A stretch of 34,733 nt of DNA from a virus, in IMG/VR virus record IMGVR_UViG_3300017917_003145, positions 1 to 34,733 of that record; one strand, given 5' to 3'. A program made the translations under genes and the position numbers. Below are positions 6,545-14,172 of the stretch, in pieces. The notes under the pieces are model-generated. The model was not told the origin of the DNA, searched no databases, and saw nothing but the letters and a program-made list of their open reading frames with translations. Positions within the stretch are counted from its first letter, which is position 1, and each line of letters begins with the position of its first letter.

Positions 6545-7530
6545 TCTGGGTACTCCGCACTTAGAAACTCTGAATATTGTGTTGAATGTTCGCTCAGTCT
6601 GTTAAGTTCATACTTGCCACAGAACTTGAGAAACTGAGCACCCACCATTGGCCGGCTACGCTTTACTGCACCTGCTGCTATAGTTTCAGCAATTTTGGCC
6701 TTAATCTCATCAGGTTGTGCAGTGAGATCCACTAACACACGATTGCGTTCGTAGTCGTCTAAGACTCTATGCTCCACACCGTTATGATCTGTCCATCGCT
6801 GAAGCATAAGGTTATTCCAAGCAAATCCTTTTTTATGTTTGTCAGCAAAAGCTTCAGTGAGACCAATTTTGTTTTTGGTACCTTTCGTCCTAACACCGGG
6901 GTATGCGGAAAAGATATTATCCGTAGGGTCTCCGCGCATGCACTTCTCAAACAAGATCCACTGCGGATCAGGTATGACCTTGGGTGCCTTAGTCTTTTTA
7001 TCAATTACCAGTTTACCTTTTTTATCAAGGATACCTTCTAGCGTGTGTAGTTCGTCGGCAACACCGTTATATTGCTGTACATTCGGCGCCAGTAACTGGT
7101 AGAAATCGGTGTCGGAGGATATAATGACATGGTTATCGTTGGGGTGGGCCTGTATGAATCCAGCAATGAGATCATCTGCTTCAAGCTCTGGATGCTGAAG
7201 AACTGTGCAATTAGTCTTTTCTGCGAGGAACGTTTTAAGGTTATCAAACGCTTCCCAAAATAGTCGGTCCTCTTCCTGCTCGGATTCAGTGAGGGCCGCA
7301 CGAGCGACAGCACGATTCTTTTTGTACGGCTCGTAATAATCTTTTCGCCATGACCGTCCCTCCAAACAGAATACCACATGGTCAGCTTTTTGATCGCGCC
7401 ATGCTTTATTAACTGATCCGAGGGTAACATGAATAGCAAATCCCAACTTGTCCCAAGTGTCTGATTGACGATGGGCCGAGTGACGGGCACGAAAGAATGT
7501 GTTTGCGGTGTCTACAATTAGATATCTCAT
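6541..7530 (-). CDS. 5'-3' exonuclease / RNase H-like FEN family nuclease, 329 aa
   Basis: It is predicted to remove RNA primers and 5' flaps during replication, as the T4 rnh product does. The metal-binding acids lie in VDTANTFFRAR (D7), the helical-arch LEGRSWRKDYY region, PELEADDLIAGF (E115-D120), ISSDTDFYQLL (D140, D142) and RGDPTDNI (D201, D204), the order of the FEN/PIN superfamily. The length is normal for phage members. A promoter-like signal lies just upstream with a very short leader. It is part of the replication set with the polymerase and clamp. Confidence 0.9.
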   Translation of the reverse strand: MRYLIVDTANTFFRARHSAHRQSDTWDKLGFAIHVTLGSVNKAWRDQKADHVVFCLEGRSWRKDYYEPYKKNRAVARAALTESEQEEDRLFWEAFDNLKTFLAEKTNCTVLQHPELEADDLIAGFIQAHPNDNHVIISSDTDFYQLLAPNVQQYNGVADELHTLEGILDKKGKLVIDKKTKAPKVIPDPQWILFEKCMRGDPTDNIFSAYPGVRTKGTKNKIGLTEAFADKHKKGFAWNNLMLQRWTDHNGVEHRVLDDYERNRVLVDLTAQPDEIKAKIAETIAAGAVKRSRPMVGAQFLKFCGKYELNRLSEHSTQYSEFLSAEYPE

Positions 7531-7546
7531 GTATTAATAGTAGCAT

Positions 7547-7574
7547 ATTATAACAATGCGGTCAAGTGCGGCAA
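7547..7574 (-). promoter_or_regulatory. Possible sigma-70-like promoter for the exonuclease gene
   Basis: TTGCCG (7574-7569) and TATAAT (7552-7547) are spaced by 16 bases on the minus strand. The start codon is only 16 bases past the -10 box, and no ribosome site is seen, so the mRNA would be nearly leaderless. Confidence 0.4.
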
Positions 7575-8225
7575 TAAGAATTCTGCCCATTTCCTGTGGG
7601 CATCTGGACCAAAATGATATGATTCATTGGATTTAAATCCACAATTGGTTAACCATTTCCAGTATGTCATATTGGGGTCATACGGATCTATATATGAGTT
7701 GTGCCAATCTTTTTTTGATTGATTGCTAAAATCGTTATAAGTGTTAAAGAACAAATGAGGAATTTTTAAATCAGACAATTCAGTATGTAATTCAAAAATT
7801 TGATCGTGTGCCTGCGCAGTAGCTCGTTGCCAATCTAAATTAGCAATATAATTTTGGTATTTTTCTTTTATTTCGTTGGGCCAATCATGTCCAATGCCGC
7901 CGGCATTCACTTGCCAGTAGATACCATTACACAACCATTCTTCTCGCTCCCAAGTACTCCATCCAATTATGATAGCATCAGGTTGGTGATTTCTAAGATA
8001 ATCTCTTGTTGTTCTTATAATCCTAGAATTTGAACTGGCCGATTCAGCATCGCAATGCAGTACCGCAAACAGCTCATTGGCAATATTGCATCCATAAGTA
8101 ACCCGTTCGTTATCGGGATGTGGAATTCGTCCTAGTGCATGATAAAAAGGATCATCATTGGCAAAACAGTAAGAATTTACTGCTTCGGCACCTGCACTGT
8201 GACTATCACCGTTAACGTATAAGAT
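7548..8225 (-). CDS. SGNH/GDSL hydrolase-like protein, about 225 aa, no canonical start codon
   Basis: The open frame runs from a stop at 8247 to 7548. Near its N-terminus it reads LYVNGDSHSAGAEAVNSY, a GDS(H) block I. A DAIIIGWSTWEREEW strand and a C-terminal HFGPDAHRKWAEFL block with Asp and His follow, as expected for SGNH esterases. The first normal start in frame is a TTG at 7934, which would remove the GDSH motif. The best position for the true start is an ATC codon at 8225, so it may use a rare start or have lost its ATG. It overlaps the upstream gene by 49 bases. Substrate unknown. Confidence 0.65.
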   Translation of the reverse strand: MLYVNGDSHSAGAEAVNSYCFANDDPFYHALGRIPHPDNERVTYGCNIANELFAVLHCDAESASSNSRIIRTTRDYLRNHQPDAIIIGWSTWEREEWLCNGIYWQVNAGGIGHDWPNEIKEKYQNYIANLDWQRATAQAHDQIFELHTELSDLKIPHLFFNTYNDFSNQSKKDWHNSYIDPYDPNMTYWKWLTNCGFKSNESYHFGPDAHRKWAEFLLPHLTALL

Positions 8226-8617
8226 GAAGAGATTTCGGTCCTTCCATTACCTAGATCGTAACGATCTACGCGTCTTGGCCTAGCATCTACCGGTTGATTA
8301 GCTTCCCATTGCTCGAAGTTTTCGTTTAAAATATTGCGACATACACTTTGGAACCATCGATCCACAATTTCAGCATCGGTGTCGTCCTTTTTTTGCATGT
8401 AACCGGCTTTGACTAGTCTAGAAACAAAAATTTCATTCCAATCTAATTCAAATGCACCGTTACCAACATCTTCAGGATCAAGTTCAACTGCCACTACGCT
8501 AATGTACGGCTCACCTGCTTCTGTGGCCAATTCTTTGGCTGTTTTTGCTTTAACTTTGACCTTTGGTTTTTCTTCCTTGGGTTCTTCTTTGGGTTTCTTT
8601 TTTAACCAATCAAACAT
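8177..8617 (-). CDS. Conserved phage hypothetical protein, 146 aa
   Basis: The Lys/Glu-rich N-terminus (MFDWLKKKPKEEPKEE) precedes a folded region with GAFELDWNEIFVSRLVKAGY, DRWFQSVCRNILNE and DLGNGRTEISS motifs. From memory the pattern matches a small protein conserved in cyanophage-like myoviruses. It has no known function. It starts at the stop codon of the upstream gene. Confidence 0.75.
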   Translation of the reverse strand: MFDWLKKKPKEEPKEEKPKVKVKAKTAKELATEAGEPYISVVAVELDPEDVGNGAFELDWNEIFVSRLVKAGYMQKKDDTDAEIVDRWFQSVCRNILNENFEQWEANQPVDARPRRVDRYDLGNGRTEISSSYTLTVIVTVQVPKQ

Positions 8618-8850
8618 TAGATTGTTCCTTTCAATTTTTCAACTAACCATGTATCCCGAGTGATCCATCGGCTATAAGCTCTAAGAGGGCTTAATGCTTT
8701 GTTAATTCCCCTATAGGCCCATTCAAACCAAATTTCTTTGCCGGTTATGTCGCACCTATGCGGCAACCATGCAAACTGTAAACTCCAACTAGCATCTTTA
8801 AAAAAGGTATCTTCTGCACTTACTTCGGAACCGTCAGTATAATCATTCAT
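8617..8850 (-). CDS. Hypothetical protein, 77 aa
   Basis: A short protein rich in Trp and aromatics (WSLQFAWLPHRCDITGKEIW). A single CDITGKEIWFE turn could be half of a Cys site. It overlaps the upstream 61-aa gene by eight bases and abuts the 146-aa gene. No family is recognised. Confidence 0.6.
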   Translation of the reverse strand: MNDYTDGSEVSAEDTFFKDASWSLQFAWLPHRCDITGKEIWFEWAYRGINKALSPLRAYSRWITRDTWLVEKLKGTI

Positions 8851-9028
8851 TATGTTTTAACCATCCTATTTCGTAGTAAAATCCAACAATATCTAAATAT
8901 TCAAGTCGACGATGGGAAAATTCAAAACTCCATCTGCTACGTCGTAGGGTCCAAACATGATTTTTTATTCGCAATGACCATACGTGTCCTGTTCCGGTTT
9001 TGAGCGAATAATAATTAAATTTAGACAA
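8843..9028 (-). CDS. Hypothetical protein, 61 aa, TTG start
   Basis: A TTG start at 9028 (MSKFNYYSLKTGTGH) abuts the queE stop codon (TGATTG). The protein is small, basic and aromatic-rich with several Trp/Arg pairs and ends EIGWLKHNE. Coupling to queE is likely from the arrangement. No function can be assigned. Confidence 0.55.
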   Translation of the reverse strand: MSKFNYYSLKTGTGHVWSLRIKNHVWTLRRSRWSFEFSHRRLEYLDIVGFYYEIGWLKHNE

Positions 9029-9898
9029 TCAAGTTCCCCATTCGTTCTTAAACAATGGTACTTGTAATCTATCACTGTATCGTAATCCGTGTTTCATTGC
9101 AAGTAATGCCACCGTTTTGTTATTCAATGAATATACGCTTTCAACACCGCCCACTGGCATCAGATACACAGCACCTTTAAATCCTGCATTGCGATATTGT
9201 TCTGCAGCTTTTAACGCATCTTTTACATCTTCTTCTGTAGACACAACAAACTTGAGATAAGTGTAACCAACTTCTTCGTATTCGCATACAATAGACGGAC
9301 ATATAGCTTCTTCCCACCGTTCGCCGCTGGCTGGCAATTTTGCACTAACACTAAATGTAAGTGCATCACGGCCACGACGTCCTGTTTTATTGTTTAGTGT
9401 CCAATCTAGCAAATAATGTTTGAACTCTTTGGTTAACTGTTGAGTACCATTGGTTTCAAAAGTAATTTCTTTTAACTTTTGCATACGTGGATGATTCAAC
9501 AAGTCAGGATAACTACGCTGCCATCCTAGTAGTGGCTCTCCACCTGTAATAACAAGATGCTCGTCCTTCCACTTACCATGGGGAAGAATTTCCATAATAC
9601 GTTCTACAATTGCATCTGTAGTTAACATAGGGCTTAGATCTTTAAAGTCTGGGTGCCACGATGCATAACTGTCGCAACCTGTGCTTACAAGCGGAAGCTC
9701 TTCGTATTTTGTGTACGGAGTTCTTTGGTGTTGAACGGCAATGTCCTCTGCTTCTGCGCTTAGTTCTCCGCGCGGCATGCCGAAGCCTGCACATTTAAAG
9801 TTACAACCAAATGTACGCAAGAAAACACTAGGAACACCCATGTAGCGACCTTCGCCTTGGATGCTATAAAATAATTCTGCTACTTTTAATTTACTCAT
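9029..9898 (-). CDS. queE: 7-carboxy-7-deazaguanine synthase QueE (phage type), 289 aa
   Basis: This radical-SAM enzyme converts 6-carboxytetrahydropterin to 7-carboxy-7-deazaguanine. The start FYSIQGEGRYMGVPSVFLR is diagnostic. Two cluster cysteines are in GCNFKCAGFG (C32, C36). The expected third cysteine is missing there and probably comes from TGCDSY (C75) after an insertion of about 40 residues. HLVITGGEPLLGWQ (118-122 is TGGEP) is the SAM-binding glycine motif. At 289 residues it is longer than typical bacterial QueE. It works with FolE and QueD in this window toward the base inserted by DpdA. Confidence 0.92.
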   Translation of the reverse strand: MSKLKVAELFYSIQGEGRYMGVPSVFLRTFGCNFKCAGFGMPRGELSAEAEDIAVQHQRTPYTKYEELPLVSTGCDSYASWHPDFKDLSPMLTTDAIVERIMEILPHGKWKDEHLVITGGEPLLGWQRSYPDLLNHPRMQKLKEITFETNGTQQLTKEFKHYLLDWTLNNKTGRRGRDALTFSVSAKLPASGERWEEAICPSIVCEYEEVGYTYLKFVVSTEEDVKDALKAAEQYRNAGFKGAVYLMPVGGVESVYSLNNKTVALLAMKHGLRYSDRLQVPLFKNEWGT

Positions 9899-9901
9899 AA
9901 T

Positions 9902-10051
9902 TTACCAATGTCGAATAATACCTGCTATGATAAACAGGTTTGTTACAATATATACTAACACAATAGCGGTACGGATGCAAGCAATCTTGTTTGCTTCTAC
10001 ATCCGTTGTTCCTGATTTTTCGCCTAGTGCCTTAGCCCACAAGCGCCACAT
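9902..10051 (-). CDS. Small membrane protein, 49 aa
   Basis: The frame starts MWRLWAKALGEKSG at 10051, overlapping the cupin stop by one base (TGATG), and ends HW just before queE. A single hydrophobic span (AIVLVYIVTNLFIIAGII) follows an amphipathic basic head. Position and overlap support translation. The role is unknown. Confidence 0.65.
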   Translation of the reverse strand: MWRLWAKALGEKSGTTDVEANKIACIRTAIVLVYIVTNLFIIAGIIRHW

Positions 10052-10392
10052 CAATGGTTACGCTTTCCGTCGAATACACAATTGAATACAAGATTCATTT
10101 CTCCGGTATTAATAACACGATGGAATGCACCATCTGGAATAAGAACAATATCGCCGGGCTTGACTGTAAAAGGAGCGTCTGTTTCGTTGCCCACAATCAT
10201 TTCTCCGTAACCTTGTACAAAGAAATAAACTTCTTCTTGCCCTGCATGTCTGTGGCCTCTTGTGCTTTGTCCACGATATAATTTGGTAGAACTTAGTACA
10301 AGGTTATTTAGAGTTCGATTATCTTTAAGTAGATAAACTTCGTTGTCTTTGACAACTTCGCCACCTACATCATGTACGTTATATTTGATCAT
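10051..10392 (-). CDS. Cupin-domain protein, 113 aa
   Basis: A single small cupin barrel. Motif 1 is GQSTRGHRHAGQEEVYFFVQG (H47, H49, E53/E54, closing Gly), and motif 2 is GDIVLIPDGAFHRVIN with a second-motif His91. The metal-binding residues are all present. Small cupins bind metals and sugars or act as isomerases and dioxygenases, so the substrate cannot be named. It abuts the SbtA-like permease at 10392 and is in the block between queD and queE; a role with the permease or with the deazaguanine path is inference. Confidence 0.85.
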   Translation of the reverse strand: MIKYNVHDVGGEVVKDNEVYLLKDNRTLNNLVLSSTKLYRGQSTRGHRHAGQEEVYFFVQGYGEMIVGNETDAPFTVKPGDIVLIPDGAFHRVINTGEMNLVFNCVFDGKRNH

Positions 10393-11333
10393 TATTGCAC
10401 CATAGTTGCTAAGTGTGTATAGAGTGGAATTCCGACTAAAATATTAAAAGGAAAAGTAATACCTAGACTCAACCCAAAATACACACTTGGATTGGCTTCG
10501 GGTATAGCATGACGCACAACTGCAGGTACTGCAATGTAACTTGCCGATGCAGCAAGAACCATTAACAATATTGTATTACCGTGGCTTACTCCAAACAATG
10601 TACATAGTCCAAGCGCCGCCAAACTGTGTATCAAAGGAAACACCACAGCATAACCTAACAACATTGGACTTTTATCTCGTAAGTCTGGAATACGTTCTGC
10701 TACCTTTAGACCCATATCTAACAGGAAGAATGCCAGCATGCCCTTAAACAAATCACCAGTGAATGGTTTCATTACTGCCATACCTGCATCTCCAGTTACA
10801 AAGCCAATAACCAATGCAGCTAGTAGTAGTAAATGAGCACCGTCAGTAAAGGATTCGTGCAGTATAGATTTTATACTAACCGTAGAGGTAGTCCTATACC
10901 ATGCAGCCAACGCTACTGCCATGATAATTGCCGGTGATTCCATTAAAGCCATTACTGCTGCCATCACGCCACTAAATTCTATACCAGCATTGCCTAAGAA
11001 TTGAGTGGCAGTAACAAAGGTAACCGCACTAACTGAACCATATGTGGCTGCTACTGCGGCACTATCATACCCATTTAAAAATCTTTTTAAAATTAGATAG
11101 CTTATAGCAGGAATAGCCAATGCCAAAAATAATCCTAATGCAATTACTATGGTGATTTCTGAAGTGAATCCGCTTTTGCTAAGGGCTACTCCGCCCTTGA
11201 TACCCAAAGCCATTAAAAGATATAGGCTTAAAAATTTTGATATTTGTTCTGGGATAGCAAGATTAGATTTTACTAACCCAGCAATGATACCAAATACAAA
11301 AAATAATATAGCTGGGTCTAAAAGGATATTCAT
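10392..11333 (-). CDS. SbtA-like sodium-dependent bicarbonate transporter family permease, 313 aa
   Basis: About ten hydrophobic helices. It begins MNILLDPAILFFVFGIIAG, with characteristic ALGIKGGVALSKSG near residue 45, AATYGSVSAVTFVTATQFL near residue 97 and ALMESPAIIMAVALA, plus a second inverted-repeat-like half with SASYIAVPAVVRHAIPEANP. These match the SbtA/DUF897 permease family, known for sodium-dependent bicarbonate uptake in cyanobacteria. The start at 11333 overlaps the queD stop (ATGA). It could import an anion or a precursor for the neighbouring pathway. The role is not shown by the sequence. Confidence 0.82.
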   Translation of the reverse strand: MNILLDPAILFFVFGIIAGLVKSNLAIPEQISKFLSLYLLMALGIKGGVALSKSGFTSEITIVIALGLFLALAIPAISYLILKRFLNGYDSAAVAATYGSVSAVTFVTATQFLGNAGIEFSGVMAAVMALMESPAIIMAVALAAWYRTTSTVSIKSILHESFTDGAHLLLLAALVIGFVTGDAGMAVMKPFTGDLFKGMLAFFLLDMGLKVAERIPDLRDKSPMLLGYAVVFPLIHSLAALGLCTLFGVSHGNTILLMVLAASASYIAVPAVVRHAIPEANPSVYFGLSLGITFPFNILVGIPLYTHLATMVQ

Positions 11334-11833
11334 GCAAAGAGATCCTCGTTCCATTCGCGATGGCCTTCACGGAAAGCCATGTTAGCTTGTGTTTCGCGAA
11401 CTTCTACTCTATAGCACCAAAGACGATTGTGCTCGCCGAGTCCCCACATGTCTGGAATGTATACACCATTTACGTATTTGTACAGTTGATCTGCTAGGCC
11501 TTCGCAACCTAGTTTGGGCAGCACGACAATTTTAGCCATTTTCTTTTCTTGTAACAATTTAAATGTTTCAAGTTCTGGATCATCTTGTGCTACAATTAGT
11601 GTATGGTCGAATTGATCTTCTAGAATCTTTTTCAATTCTTTCAAGCCACCATAATCAGCAGCCCAATTACGTACATCCAAATCGTCAGTACCAAAATAAA
11701 ACTTCATGCTAAACGAATAGCCATGAATTAGATTGCAATGGCTGTCGGCACGCCACTGACGATAGGCGCAAGGAAATGCGTCATGATATTCTTTTGTACT
11801 TGTGTATTTGTAAACTCTTGTTGGATAAGACAT
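11330..11833 (-). CDS. queD: 6-carboxy-5,6,7,8-tetrahydropterin synthase QueD (divergent phage type), 167 aa
   Basis: It would convert 7,8-dihydroneopterin triphosphate from FolE to 6-carboxytetrahydropterin, the QueE substrate. Motifs in order are FPCAYRQWRADSHCNLIHGY (C22, Y24, H32, C33, H37, Y39), an LDVRNWAADYGGLKELK strand-turn-helix, FDHTLIV (D76, H77), GCEGLADQL (E111) and VEVRET (E147). The T-fold pattern is clear, but two positions that are normally zinc-binding His (AHRL and HGH) are Tyr. An AGGAGA ribosome site precedes the start. QueD and the permease overlap by four bases. Confidence 0.85.
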   Translation of the reverse strand: MSYPTRVYKYTSTKEYHDAFPCAYRQWRADSHCNLIHGYSFSMKFYFGTDDLDVRNWAADYGGLKELKKILEDQFDHTLIVAQDDPELETFKLLQEKKMAKIVVLPKLGCEGLADQLYKYVNGVYIPDMWGLGEHNRLWCYRVEVRETQANMAFREGHREWNEDLFA

Positions 11834-11922
11834 GTTATTCTCCTATATTAAATTTTAACATAGGCCTGCAGAATTTGTAAAGCGGGATGAAGAGCCAGGA
11901 AGGCCGCTGTATTTTACTTAAA

Positions 11923-12099
11923 TTACTTAATTGGTATGCAACCAGCCGATATACGATATTGATCAGATTTCCAATTCTTTACCACAGCATCTTTGAGTGC
12001 TTGACATTCTTGATAACTACTTGTTACAATATTAATCGACCCTTTGGTAGGAAGCGCCGTAACTGACACAGCATGTAACATTATAACAATAGCCCACAT
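11923..12099 (-). CDS. Small secreted or periplasmic-like protein, 58 aa
   Basis: The frame starts MWAIVIMLHAVSVTALPTKG, which looks like a short signal sequence or anchor, and contains two Cys (QECQAL and AGCIPIK) that could form a disulfide. It begins nine bases after the stop codon of the 112-aa gene. A CATAAATA octamer four bases before the ATG is probably too close to act as its promoter. The roughly 90 bases that follow before queD hold only weak inverted repeats and the queD ribosome site. Confidence 0.55.
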   Translation of the reverse strand: MWAIVIMLHAVSVTALPTKGSINIVTSSYQECQALKDAVVKNWKSDQYRISAGCIPIK

Positions 12100-12107
12100 G
12101 CAGATAT

Positions 12108-12446
12108 TTATGCGATCTCTCGAGCATGACGTTCCATCACTGCTTGTAAGTTATTTGCAGTAATGTGATCAAAAAATTTTATAATAAACATGCTGGCAGC
12201 ACTTGCATCATTACCGTGAAAATGTAGTCTAGTACCGCCCTCACCGTTTTGATAATGATGACATCGTTTGCCTTGGCCGTAACTCACATACCAAATTGAT
12301 CGTTCGCGTCCTCGATGATCGTACCACGAATCTTGATACACTCGGCCTTCTACCAAGCGATACCATTCGATCATGTCATCGGTTAGCTGATCAACATCGA
12401 CCCAAACAGCATAGGTTACAGTACAGCCTGGTGGCAACGCAATCAT
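12108..12446 (-). CDS. Hypothetical protein, 112 aa
   Basis: The start at 12446 (MIALPPGCTVTYAVWVDVD) uses an ATGA overlap with the phosphoribosyltransferase stop; a longer upstream frame is only the shadow of that gene. The protein is alpha/beta with Trp/Tyr-rich strands (RVYQDSWYDHRGRERSIWYV) and a HFHGNDASAASMF segment. It is probably co-translated with the phosphoribosyltransferase. No family is recognised. Confidence 0.65.
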   Translation of the reverse strand: MIALPPGCTVTYAVWVDVDQLTDDMIEWYRLVEGRVYQDSWYDHRGRERSIWYVSYGQGKRCHHYQNGEGGTRLHFHGNDASAASMFIIKFFDHITANNLQAVMERHAREIA

Positions 12447-12994
12447 TGTTCCCACCAAGCTTCCCAGGGAAATACCACCCATACTGGGTTTTCTAATTTG
12501 TTTATAGTGATTCCCGAGTAATCTACATTTGTAAAATTGCTGGCATCGTTGTTGATCACTGTGGCAAATCTCACATTGTGATTCCAAACATGATCCCATG
12601 CAGGGTCGGCTGGCAAGCAACTGGACTGCCAATCATTCACAATCCATTGCAGTGTACTACCCGAATCATTGATATCGTCCACAATCAAGATATTTTTCTT
12701 GTAGGTTGCATCGCTACGTTTAGCTATGCCTTCCTGCATGTCTTTAGGAATATAACCAAATGCATCTTCAGCCATCCACAGATTGCTTTCAGGACCGCTG
12801 CTGCTGTCCCTGAGACTGACATTTAGTGTATGCATGGGCACATCAAGATAATGACTGAGCATGACGGCAGGAGTTAGCCCGCCGCGATTGAGACCCACAA
12901 TGTAATCTGGGTGCCAATTGTCATGGCTCATGTCTCGAATGATTCGATGAACTGCGGCACGAATTTGTCGATCGTTGTAATAGATCTTGCTCAT
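12443..12994 (-). CDS. Purine-type phosphoribosyltransferase, 183 aa
   Basis: The PRPP-binding loop NILIVDDINDSGSTLQWI (D106, D107, S111-G112-S113) is unmistakable for the type I PRTase fold. Upstream YIVGLNRGGLTPAVMLSHYL is the N-terminal strand and loop. It resembles xanthine/hypoxanthine PRTases; the base it uses is not certain. It would salvage a nucleobase to its monophosphate, which could serve nucleotide supply or the modified base pathway nearby. It overlaps neighbours on both sides. Confidence 0.85.
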   Translation of the reverse strand: MSKIYYNDRQIRAAVHRIIRDMSHDNWHPDYIVGLNRGGLTPAVMLSHYLDVPMHTLNVSLRDSSSGPESNLWMAEDAFGYIPKDMQEGIAKRSDATYKKNILIVDDINDSGSTLQWIVNDWQSSCLPADPAWDHVWNHNVRFATVINNDASNFTNVDYSGITINKLENPVWVVFPWEAWWEQ

Positions 12995-13182
12995 TAGTCA
13001 CGGTCCATTACTGTTGCTTCTTTGATTAGAGTAACCAAAGAATCAAGATCATTGCAAAGAATTTTTGCAGTGGCCCAGTTTTCGTTTTCATCCCTGCCGC
13101 TAACTTCTATCATATAACCGTTGTCATACATATACACGGTGAAATTGTCGTTAACTTTGTTTAGTTTTTCATTGAGATTCAT
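12994..13182 (-). CDS. Hypothetical protein, 62 aa
   Basis: A small acidic protein (MNLNEKLNKVNDNFTVYMYD) with strand-turn-strand-helix pattern and a C-terminal helix LDSLVTLIKEA. Overlaps at both ends. The function is unknown. Confidence 0.65.
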   Translation of the reverse strand: MNLNEKLNKVNDNFTVYMYDNGYMIEVSGRDENENWATAKILCNDLDSLVTLIKEATVMDRD

Positions 13183-13403
13183 TTTAATCCTTTTTTAAGT
13201 TTAGCTTCTTGAATACCTTGTGCAATCATTTTTTTAAATATTAAAACCACACGTTGTTTTTCGCGCTCGGTTAGATACTTTACTACAACTAATTTGTCCT
13301 CGTAACTTTTAGCATTATCCAAAAATTCTTCTGGAACAGCAATTTTGGGTTTTCTTTTAAACTTTTTTAAATTTGCTTTTACATCATCGTTATCATCGGA
13401 CAT
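13179..13403 (-). CDS. Basic hypothetical protein, 74 aa
   Basis: The acidic start MSDDNDDVKANLKKFKRKPK gives way to a Lys-rich helical protein (FLDNAKSYEDKLVVVKYLTE). The basic amphipathic helices would suit nucleic-acid or protein binding. It is located between folE and the phosphoribosyltransferase. Confidence 0.65.
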   Translation of the reverse strand: MSDDNDDVKANLKKFKRKPKIAVPEEFLDNAKSYEDKLVVVKYLTEREKQRVVLIFKKMIAQGIQEAKLKKGLK

Positions 13404-13431
13404 TTTTCGGCTCCTTTTAGTCTATTTAAGA

Positions 13432-14172
13432 CTATCTGGGCGCGAATTCTTGTTGTAGTTTAATATTATCAAAGAACTCTTTTTTAGTGGCCGGATCATC
13501 TTTAAAAGAACCTTTTAGCACAGTTGTTTGTGTGAGGCTAGAATGCGCCATAATACCACGATTCTCGCAGCAGCCGTGGGTGGCTTGTATGTATACTGCA
13601 ACATCTTTGCTTCCAGTCGCAAATTCAATTTCTCGAGCAATATCCATGCATAGCTCCTCCTGTAATGTTCCACGGCGAGCACACCACTGGGCAATCCTAG
13701 TATACTTTGAGAGTCCGATAAGTTTGGGACCAGCAATAATACCAATATATGCAACGCCTGTAACAGGTTGGTGATGATGACTGCAAACACTTTTAAGCTC
13801 GCTTCGTACAACCAGCATACCTTCGTATTTCCCGTCGGTATCGTTCGGGAACGCAGTTGCGTTCGGGGTTGGTTCATATCTACCTGCCATTAATTCGTTG
13901 TAGTACATTTTAGCCAAGCGCCTTGCAGTGCCTTGACTATTTGGATCCGTTGCTCTGTCAATAAGAAGAGTGTCCAACACTTGTTCAAATGCCACAGTAG
14001 CTTCGTCAATAAGCCGAGCTTTGTCTGTTTCGCTTACATAGCTGCTGATGTTATCGCCGGCCCAGTATCTTTTGCCATCTTTCTGCATTCTGGCCAAAAT
14101 ATTTTTGTATACCGGACCTTCACTATTGGTCTCAGTTACGTCGTTGCTTTCGTACATCTTGTTATAAACCAT
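13432..14172 (-). CDS. folE: GTP cyclohydrolase I FolE, 246 aa
   Basis: It makes 7,8-dihydroneopterin triphosphate from GTP, the first step to 7-deazaguanines (and to folate). Catalytic zinc ligands are visible in VCSHHHQPVTG (C130, H133) and QATHGCCENRG (C201). KLIGLSKYTRIAQWCARR is the conserved folE core. The ATG at 14172 is chosen for its GGAG site; ATGs nearby would change the N-terminus by only a few residues. It overlaps the aminotransferase gene by 11 bases. The N-terminal roughly 45 residues are extra relative to the core. Confidence 0.93.
   Translation of the reverse strand: MVYNKMYESNDVTETNSEGPVYKNILARMQKDGKRYWAGDNISSYVSETDKARLIDEATVAFEQVLDTLLIDRATDPNSQGTARRLAKMYYNELMAGRYEPTPNATAFPNDTDGKYEGMLVVRSELKSVCSHHHQPVTGVAYIGIIAGPKLIGLSKYTRIAQWCARRGTLQEELCMDIAREIEFATGSKDVAVYIQATHGCCENRGIMAHSSLTQTTVLKGSFKDDPATKKEFFDNIKLQQEFAPR

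Noticed and set aside
12102-12109. CATAAATA octamer before the 58-aa gene as a late promoter
   Set aside because: It lies only four bases upstream of the ATG, too close to leave a normal leader.
12108-12632. Longer start for the 112-aa gene
   Set aside because: The N-terminal 62 residues are an off-frame reading of the phosphoribosyltransferase gene; the ATGA overlap start is better.
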